Part shown: positions 35,882-40,904 of the stretch, piece after piece
Numbering within the stretch: position 1 is the stretch's first letter
Layout of the letters: the number at the start of each line of letters is the position of its first letter
Notes under the pieces: generated by a model
The model's input: only the letters and a program-made list of their open reading frames with translations
Database searches by the model: none
Told to the model about the DNA's origin: nothing
Program-made: the position numbers and the translations under genes
Source: Clostridiales bacterium
GTDB lineage: Bacteria; Bacillota; Clostridia; Oscillospirales; Oscillospiraceae
Reading direction: 5' to 3'
NCBI GenBank assembly: GCA_022781505.1
Contig: JALETK010000096.1
Location: forward strand, 1 to 40,904
DNA: 40,904 nt

Positions 35882-36559
35882 ATGATGGAAGAGATGGTAA
35901 ATGTCTACTTCTTCGGAAAGAAATATACGGTTCCCGGGTCCCTCACCATTATGCGTGCCATGGAGTACGCGGGCTATCAGCTGGTTCGGGGCTGCGGCTG
36001 CCGGAACGGCTTCTGCGGCGCCTGCGCCACCCTGTACCGAATCCAGGGGAAGCAGGAGCTGAAGTCCTGCCTGGCCTGTCAGACCCAGGTGGAGGAGGGG
36101 ATGTATGTGGCCACCCTGCCCTTCTTCCCCCTGGTGAAGCAGGTGTATGATATGGAAAAGATTCCTGTGAATCAGCAGATTATGATGCAGCTGTATCCGG
36201 AGATTTACGCCTGCATCGGCTGCAACGCCTGTACCAAGAGCTGCACCCAGGAGCTGAACGTGATGCAGTACATCGCCTATGCCCAGCGGGGAGACTTCGC
36301 CGCCTGCGCCGAGGAGTCCTTTGACTGCGTCATGTGCGGCGTGTGCTCCGCCCGGTGCCCCGCCGGAATCTCCCATCCCCAGGTGGCTATGCTGGCCCGC
36401 CGGATCAACGGCAAGTATCTGGCTCCCAAGTCCCAGCACCTGGAGGACCGGGTGCGGGAGATTGAGGAGGGCTCCTTCCGGGAGCTGCTGGAGGCCCTGA
36501 TGGACAAGCCTCTGGAGGAGATGCAGGAGCTGTACAACCACCGGGACATTGAGAAGTAA
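35882..36559 (+). CDS. Fumarate reductase/succinate dehydrogenase-like iron-sulfur subunit (soluble, 2Fe-2S + two 4Fe-4S motifs)
   Basis: RGCGCRNGFCGAC...CLAC (2Fe-2S), CIGCNACTKSCTQ and CVMCGVCSARCPAG. Confidence 0.85.
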   Translation: MMEEMVNVYFFGKKYTVPGSLTIMRAMEYAGYQLVRGCGCRNGFCGACATLYRIQGKQELKSCLACQTQVEEGMYVATLPFFPLVKQVYDMEKIPVNQQIMMQLYPEIYACIGCNACTKSCTQELNVMQYIAYAQRGDFAACAEESFDCVMCGVCSARCPAGISHPQVAMLARRINGKYLAPKSQHLEDRVREIEEGSFRELLEALMDKPLEEMQELYNHRDIEK

Positions 36560-36572
36560 GGAGGAACGCCCT

Positions 36573-38180
36573 ATGTACACACCGGAAATGCTGGAATCCA
36601 TCAGGAAGGTGGAGGCCAACCGGCAGAAAAATCTGGCCACGGAGCCCCGCCGGATGACGGCTCAGGAAAAGGAGGACCTCCTGGCGGCCTTTCACCCGGA
36701 TTATCGCAAGGATCAGTTCGCGGAGCTGCAGGTGGGCCCCAACGCCGGAGAGAAGGCGCCCCTGGAGCTGGCGGAGCTGCTTCAGTCCCGCCCCAGGGTG
36801 CTGGATCTTATGCCCGACCTGAGCAAAACGGACTTTGAGGCGGATGTGCTGGTCATCGGCGGCGGCGGCGCTGGCTGCGCGGCGGCCATTGAGGCCCAGA
36901 ACACCGGGGCAAAGGTGCTCCTCGTCACCAAGCTCCGGGTGGGCGACGCCAACACCATGATGGCAGAGGGCGGCATCCAGGCGGCGGACAAGCCCAACGA
37001 CTCTCCCGCCATTCACTTCCTGGACGCCTACGGCGGCGGCCACTTCGCCGCCAAGAAGGAGCTTCTGTACAAGCTGGTCACGGAGGCCCCGGAGGCCATC
37101 TCCTGGCTGAGCGGCCTGGGGGTGGAGTTTGACAAGGCCCCCGACGGCACCATGATCACCACCCACGGGGGCGGCACCTCCCGGAAGCGGATGCACGCCG
37201 CCAAGGACTACTCCGGAGCGGAGATTATGCGCACCCTCCGGGACGAGGTGCTGAACCGTCCCATTCAGGTGGTGGACTTCACCGCCGCCATTGAGTTGAT
37301 TCTGGACGAAGCCGGCCGGGCCTCCGGCGCGGTGCTCATGAATATGGAGACCCGGGAGATTCTGGTGGCCCGGGCCAAGACCGTGATTCTTGCCACCGGC
37401 GGCGCGGGCCGGATGCACTACCAGGGCTTCCCCACCTCCAATCACTACGGCGCCACGGCGGACGGCCTGGTGCTGGGCTACCGGGCCGGGGCAAAGCTCC
37501 TGTACCAGGATACGCTGCAGTATCACCCCACCGGCGCGGCCTACCCCCAGCAGATTTTCGGTGCCCTCGTCACGGAGAAGGTGCGCTCCCTGGGCGCCAT
37601 GCTCATCAACCGGGAGGGCGAGGCATTCATGCATCCCCTGGAGACCCGGGACGTGTCCGCCGCCTCCATCATCCGGGAGTGCAAGGGCCGGGGTAAGGGC
37701 GTCACCACGGCGGACGGCCAGGGTGTCTGGCTGGACACCCCCATGATCGAGATTAAGAACGGCCCGGGCACCATCGAAAAGCGGATTCCCGCCATGCTCC
37801 GCATGTTCGGCAAGTACGGCATCGACCTGCGGAAAGAGCCCATTCTGGTCTATCCCACACTGCACTATCAGAACGGCGGCCTGGACATCGGCACGGACTG
37901 CCAGACCCCTGCCGTGCCCAACCTGTATGTGGCCGGCGAGGCGGTGGGAGGCATCCACGGCCGGAACCGGCTCATGGGCAACAGTCTCCTGGATATCATC
38001 GTCTTTGGCCGGGATGCCGGGCGCAGCGCCGGAAACCGGGCCAGGGAGACGGAGCTGGGCACCCCCACCCTGGACCACGCCCGCCGCTACCAGGAGACCC
38101 TGGAGGCCGCAGGCATCGACACGGGCAAGGTGAGCCCCCGGCTGCTTCCCACCTACAACTCCATGGGAAAGGACTTCTGA
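36573..38180 (+). CDS. Fumarate reductase/succinate dehydrogenase-like flavoprotein subunit
   Basis: VLVIGGGGAGCAAAIEAQ, MMAEGGIQAA, QYHPTGAAYPQQIFGALVTEKVRSLGAML, TRDVSAASII, PTLHYQNGGLDI, GGIHGRNRLMGNSLLDIIVFGRDAG; SD AAGGAGG before ATG 36573. Confidence 0.93.
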   Translation: MYTPEMLESIRKVEANRQKNLATEPRRMTAQEKEDLLAAFHPDYRKDQFAELQVGPNAGEKAPLELAELLQSRPRVLDLMPDLSKTDFEADVLVIGGGGAGCAAAIEAQNTGAKVLLVTKLRVGDANTMMAEGGIQAADKPNDSPAIHFLDAYGGGHFAAKKELLYKLVTEAPEAISWLSGLGVEFDKAPDGTMITTHGGGTSRKRMHAAKDYSGAEIMRTLRDEVLNRPIQVVDFTAAIELILDEAGRASGAVLMNMETREILVARAKTVILATGGAGRMHYQGFPTSNHYGATADGLVLGYRAGAKLLYQDTLQYHPTGAAYPQQIFGALVTEKVRSLGAMLINREGEAFMHPLETRDVSAASIIRECKGRGKGVTTADGQGVWLDTPMIEIKNGPGTIEKRIPAMLRMFGKYGIDLRKEPILVYPTLHYQNGGLDIGTDCQTPAVPNLYVAGEAVGGIHGRNRLMGNSLLDIIVFGRDAGRSAGNRARETELGTPTLDHARRYQETLEAAGIDTGKVSPRLLPTYNSMGKDF

Positions 38181-38184
38181 GACC

Positions 38185-38865
38185 ATGAGACATCTGCCAA
38201 CGGTGGAGCAGCCCTCGGAGTCGGTTTTGGTGGGCTGCCTTCTGGCGGCCTCCGGCGGCCTGCAGGACGCCTATACCTATAACGTCCGGGATCAGGTCTT
38301 CGCCAACGCCCAGACCGGCAACATGCTCCTGGTGGGGCAGAACCTCGCCCTGGGGTACTGGGGGCCCGCCCTGGAGCACCTGGTTCCAGTGCTGGCCTTT
38401 ACCGCCGGAATCTTTGCGGCGGAGCAGATTCGCAACCGCTTCCACGGCAGGGGCGGCGCCTTCCACTGGCGGCAGGCGGTGGTGCTGCTGGAGACGGTGA
38501 TTCTGGCTCTGGTGGCCTTCATCCCCGGCAGCCTGAACATTCTGGCAAACCTGCTGGTGAGCTTCGTCTGCGCTATGCAGGTGGAGGCCTTCCGGAAAAT
38601 CGAGGGCAACGCCTATGCCACCACCATGTGCATTGGCAACCTCCGCAGCGGCTCGGAGTGCCTGTATTATTGGTACAAGACCCGGGAGCGGAGCTATCTC
38701 CACAAGGCCTATCTGTATTTCCTGATCATTCTCTTCTTCGTCCTGGGCGCCTCCCTGGGCGGCGTCATGTGCCGCGCCTGGGGCCTGTACACCATCCTCA
38801 TCTGCTGCCCCCTCCTCCTCCTGGCCGCGGCCCTCATGGCCATCATCCGCCGGAGACGCACATAA
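38185..38865 (+). CDS. YoaK/DUF1275 family membrane protein
   Basis: LAASGGLQDAYTYNVRDQVFANAQTGNMLLVGQNLALG, CAMQVEAFRKIEGNAYATTMCIGNLRSGSECLYYW; multi-TM. Confidence 0.88.
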   Translation: MRHLPTVEQPSESVLVGCLLAASGGLQDAYTYNVRDQVFANAQTGNMLLVGQNLALGYWGPALEHLVPVLAFTAGIFAAEQIRNRFHGRGGAFHWRQAVVLLETVILALVAFIPGSLNILANLLVSFVCAMQVEAFRKIEGNAYATTMCIGNLRSGSECLYYWYKTRERSYLHKAYLYFLIILFFVLGASLGGVMCRAWGLYTILICCPLLLLAAALMAIIRRRRT

Positions 38866-38875
38866 TTCCAATGAA

Positions 38876-38924
38876 AAGCGCCGCCTGAGCCGTCTGAAGC
38901 CGGACCCGGGCGGCGCTTCATTTA
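38876..38924 (+). terminator. Terminator-like hairpin after the DUF1275 gene
   Basis: AAGCGCCGCC...GGCGGCGCTT followed by CATTTAC. Confidence 0.6.
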
Positions 38925-38949
38925 CAGTTGAAAAATTTTCAGAAAGCCC

Positions 38950-38980
38950 TTGACTCTCACCCAACGTCATAGCCTATAAT
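38950..38980 (+). promoter_or_regulatory. MerR-type promoter with 19-bp spacer
   Basis: TTGACT - CTCACCCAACGTCATAGCC (19) - TATAAT, 23 bp upstream of the merR ATG. Confidence 0.65.
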
Positions 38981-39003
38981 CAGGGCAGATGGGAGGGAAT
39001 GCC

Positions 39004-39729
39004 ATGAAAACGGTGAAGGAGGTCAGCAAGCTGACCGGTGTGAGTGTGCGCGCGCTCCACCATTATGACGCCATTGGTCTGCTGAAGCCCACCCGGGTGA
39101 CGGAGGCGGGCTACCGGCTGTATGACGATACGGCCCTGGCGCGGCTGCAGTCGATTTTGCTGTTTCGGGAATTGCAGTTTCCCCTGCGGGAGATTGGGGA
39201 GATTCTGGATACGCCGGACTTTGACCCCATGTCTGCCCTGGAGCAGCAAATCCGGCTGCTGGAGCTCCGGCGGGAGCATCTGGATGAGGTCATATCCCAC
39301 GCCCGTCAGATTCAAAGAACAGGAGTGATGAATATGGATTTTTCCGCTTTTGACGAGACCAAGCTGGAGGCCTATGCCCGGGAGGCCCGGGCCAAGTGGG
39401 GCCAGACCCAGGCATATAAGGAATTTGAGGAGAAGACGGCTGGGCAGACCCAGGCCCAGCTTCAGGAGACCGGCGAGGCTCTGATGGATCATTTCCGCAG
39501 GCTGGGAGCTCTCCGCCATATGTCTCCCGGCGCCGGGGAGGTTCAGACCCTGATTGGGGAGCTGCGGGACTTCATTACCCGGCACTATTACACCTGCACC
39601 CCCCAGATTCTCCGGGGACTGGGTCAGATGTATGCTGCCGGCGGGGAGATGACGGAGAACATTGACAAAGCCGGTGGCCCGGGAACCGCGGCCTTTGCCA
39701 ACGCCGCCATTGAAATTTACTGCGGATAA
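39004..39729 (+). CDS. MerR family regulator with TipAS-like C-terminal domain
   Basis: MKTVKEVSKLTGVSVRALHHYDAIGLLKPTRVTEAGYRLYDDTALARLQSILLFRELQFPL; TipAS-like AKWGQTQAYKEFEEKTAGQTQAQLQETGEALMDHFRRL...YTCTPQILRGLGQMYA. Confidence 0.94.
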   Translation: MKTVKEVSKLTGVSVRALHHYDAIGLLKPTRVTEAGYRLYDDTALARLQSILLFRELQFPLREIGEILDTPDFDPMSALEQQIRLLELRREHLDEVISHARQIQRTGVMNMDFSAFDETKLEAYAREARAKWGQTQAYKEFEEKTAGQTQAQLQETGEALMDHFRRLGALRHMSPGAGEVQTLIGELRDFITRHYYTCTPQILRGLGQMYAAGGEMTENIDKAGGPGTAAFANAAIEIYCG

Positions 39730-39757
39730 ACCCGGAGGAGGCACAGACCCAAAAACA

Positions 39758-39800
39758 GCGGGGGCATATCAAAGTTCGCTTTGATATGCCCCCGCATTTT
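39758..39800. terminator. Strong bidirectional terminator between convergent genes
   Basis: GCGGGGGCATATCAAAG-ttcg-CTTTGATATGCCCCCGC with A/T-rich flanks. Confidence 0.85.
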
Positions 39801-39807
39801 AGCGGCG

Positions 39808-40362
39808 TCATATTCCGTATACCAGGATTCCCAGACCGGCGGAAATCACAATCAGGGCAATGGGGGAGAGCTTCCGCCGGAACAGAGCCTTGGACCCGAA
39901 CAGGAGCGCCGCCAGAAGGACGGTTATGGCGGCGGCTCTCCAATCCGGCGCGACCTCTGGGGCCAGGTTGGTGAGAATCATATAGAGGCCGGTGGCCAGG
40001 ATAATTCCGGTTACGCAGGGCTTGACCCCTCCCAAAACCGCCTGGGTCCAGGGATTCCGGAGCGCGGCATTCAGCAGCACCATCGCCAGCAGAATGATGC
40101 AGAAGGCCGGGAGAATCACCGCCAGGGTGGCGAGGAAGGCGCCGGGGAGGCCGCCCTGGCTGCTGCCGATGTAGGTGGCCATGTTGACCATGATGGGCCC
40201 CGGGGTGCTCTCGCTGACGGCGATCATATAGGAAAGGGTCTCTTCCTCCAGCCAGCCCTGGGACAGCACCACCTCCCGGATCAGGGGAATGGCTCCGTAT
40301 CCTCCACCAAAGGAGAAGCAGCCCACCTTCAGAAATCCCAGAAACAGCTCCCAGTAAATCAC
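39808..40362 (-). CDS. Chromate transporter family protein (ChrA half-size)
   Basis: FLKVGCFSFGGGYGAIPLIREVVL, ESTPGPIMVNMATYIGSSQGGLPGA; GTG start overlapping the upstream stop (GTGA). Confidence 0.9.
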   Translation of the reverse strand: MIYWELFLGFLKVGCFSFGGGYGAIPLIREVVLSQGWLEEETLSYMIAVSESTPGPIMVNMATYIGSSQGGLPGAFLATLAVILPAFCIILLAMVLLNAALRNPWTQAVLGGVKPCVTGIILATGLYMILTNLAPEVAPDWRAAAITVLLAALLFGSKALFRRKLSPIALIVISAGLGILVYGI

Positions 40363-40904
40363 GGCTTTCCACCCCTTCCGCTTAAGGCGTGGGCCACAAG
40401 GCCCAGGGCGCCGGCTATGAGAATCAGACTGATGGAGGAAAAGCTCCAGGAGAAGAAGTTGATGAGCAGCATGAGCCCGCAGGCCCCTCCGGCAATCCCC
40501 AGGGACAGGGGCGTTTTCTCCGTTTGCCGGAGGCTGTTCCATGCGGCCCGGAGGATCAGGAGACCCACGGCAATTTTAATGCCCCGGAAAGCATTGGCAA
40601 TGAGGGTGATTTCCAGAAAATTGTCCAGAAAATTGGAGATGGCGTAGATGATGAAAAAAGAGGGAAGGACAACCCCCAGCGTGGCGGCCACCGCCCCGGC
40701 AAAGCCCCCATGCCGGTAGCCCACGAAGGTCGCGCAGTTGATGGCGATGGGGCCCGGAGTGGACTCGGCAATCACGGTCACATTCATCATGTCGTCGTGG
40801 GTAATCCATCCCTTTCGCTCCACGCAGATGTCCTCAATGATGGAAATCATGGCGTATCCCCCGCCAAAGGTGAACAGCCCGATTTTCAAAAAGGTCAGAA
40901 ACAG
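40359..40904 (-). CDS. Chromate transporter family protein (ChrA half-size), N-terminus beyond window
   Basis: LTFLKIGLFTFGGGYAMISIIEDICV, ESTPGPIAINCATFVGYRHGGFAGA; frame open to the window end. Confidence 0.9.
   Translation of the reverse strand: MFLTFLKIGLFTFGGGYAMISIIEDICVERKGWITHDDMMNVTVIAESTPGPIAINCATFVGYRHGGFAGAVAATLGVVLPSFFIIYAISNFLDNFLEITLIANAFRGIKIAVGLLILRAAWNSLRQTEKTPLSLGIAGGACGLMLLINFFSWSFSSISLILIAGALGLVAHALSGRGGKP

Noticed and set aside
39808-40904. Split chromate transporter as a frameshifted single gene
   Set aside because: Two half-size ChrA proteins in tandem, each with its own motif set and a GTGA overlap, is a known natural arrangement.

Overview
This is a 40.9 kb, high-GC, gene-dense bacterial chromosome segment. 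Codon usage, gene content and repeat style suggest a gut Clostridia/Oscillospiraceae-like Firmicute; the taxonomy is inference. Housekeeping genes include alaS (5'-truncated), murC, a trxB-like gene, gpmI, Asp23/Gls24 + DAK2, a GH13 glucosidase, NUDIX, malic enzyme, rlmB, ftsH, lgt, an M16 peptidase pair, a MerR/TipAS regulator and a chromate-transporter pair (upstream member truncated at the window end). No rRNA, tRNA, CRISPR or prophage was seen. The most interesting parts are: (1) a nine-gene redox operon (29475-38180) combining HdrBCA, an MvhD-like protein, Flx/Asr-like NAD(P)-flavin and Fe-S subunits, and a soluble fumarate-reductase-like FrdB/FrdA pair. Its motifs suggest a non-covalent FAD, a [4Fe-4S] cluster in place of the quinone-site [3Fe-4S], and no membrane anchor: a candidate electron-bifurcating NADH-linked fumarate (or other enoate) reductase. 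(2) An ECF sigma factor translationally coupled (ATGA) to a membrane-anchored serpin whose N-terminus looks like a sigma-associated anti-sigma segment. (3) An 850-aa protein resembling a degenerate heavy-metal P-type ATPase that lacks CPC, DKTGT, SEHP and GDGxND, behind a long disordered Pro/Arg/Glu-rich N-terminus. (4) An ACP-MBOAT-SGNH acyl-transfer operon with no adenylating enzyme. (5) A serine-palmitoyltransferase-like alpha-oxoamine synthase. There is also a nested-inverted-repeat (MITE-like) element and scattered dispersed-repeat fragments, one of which supplies the trxB stop codon.
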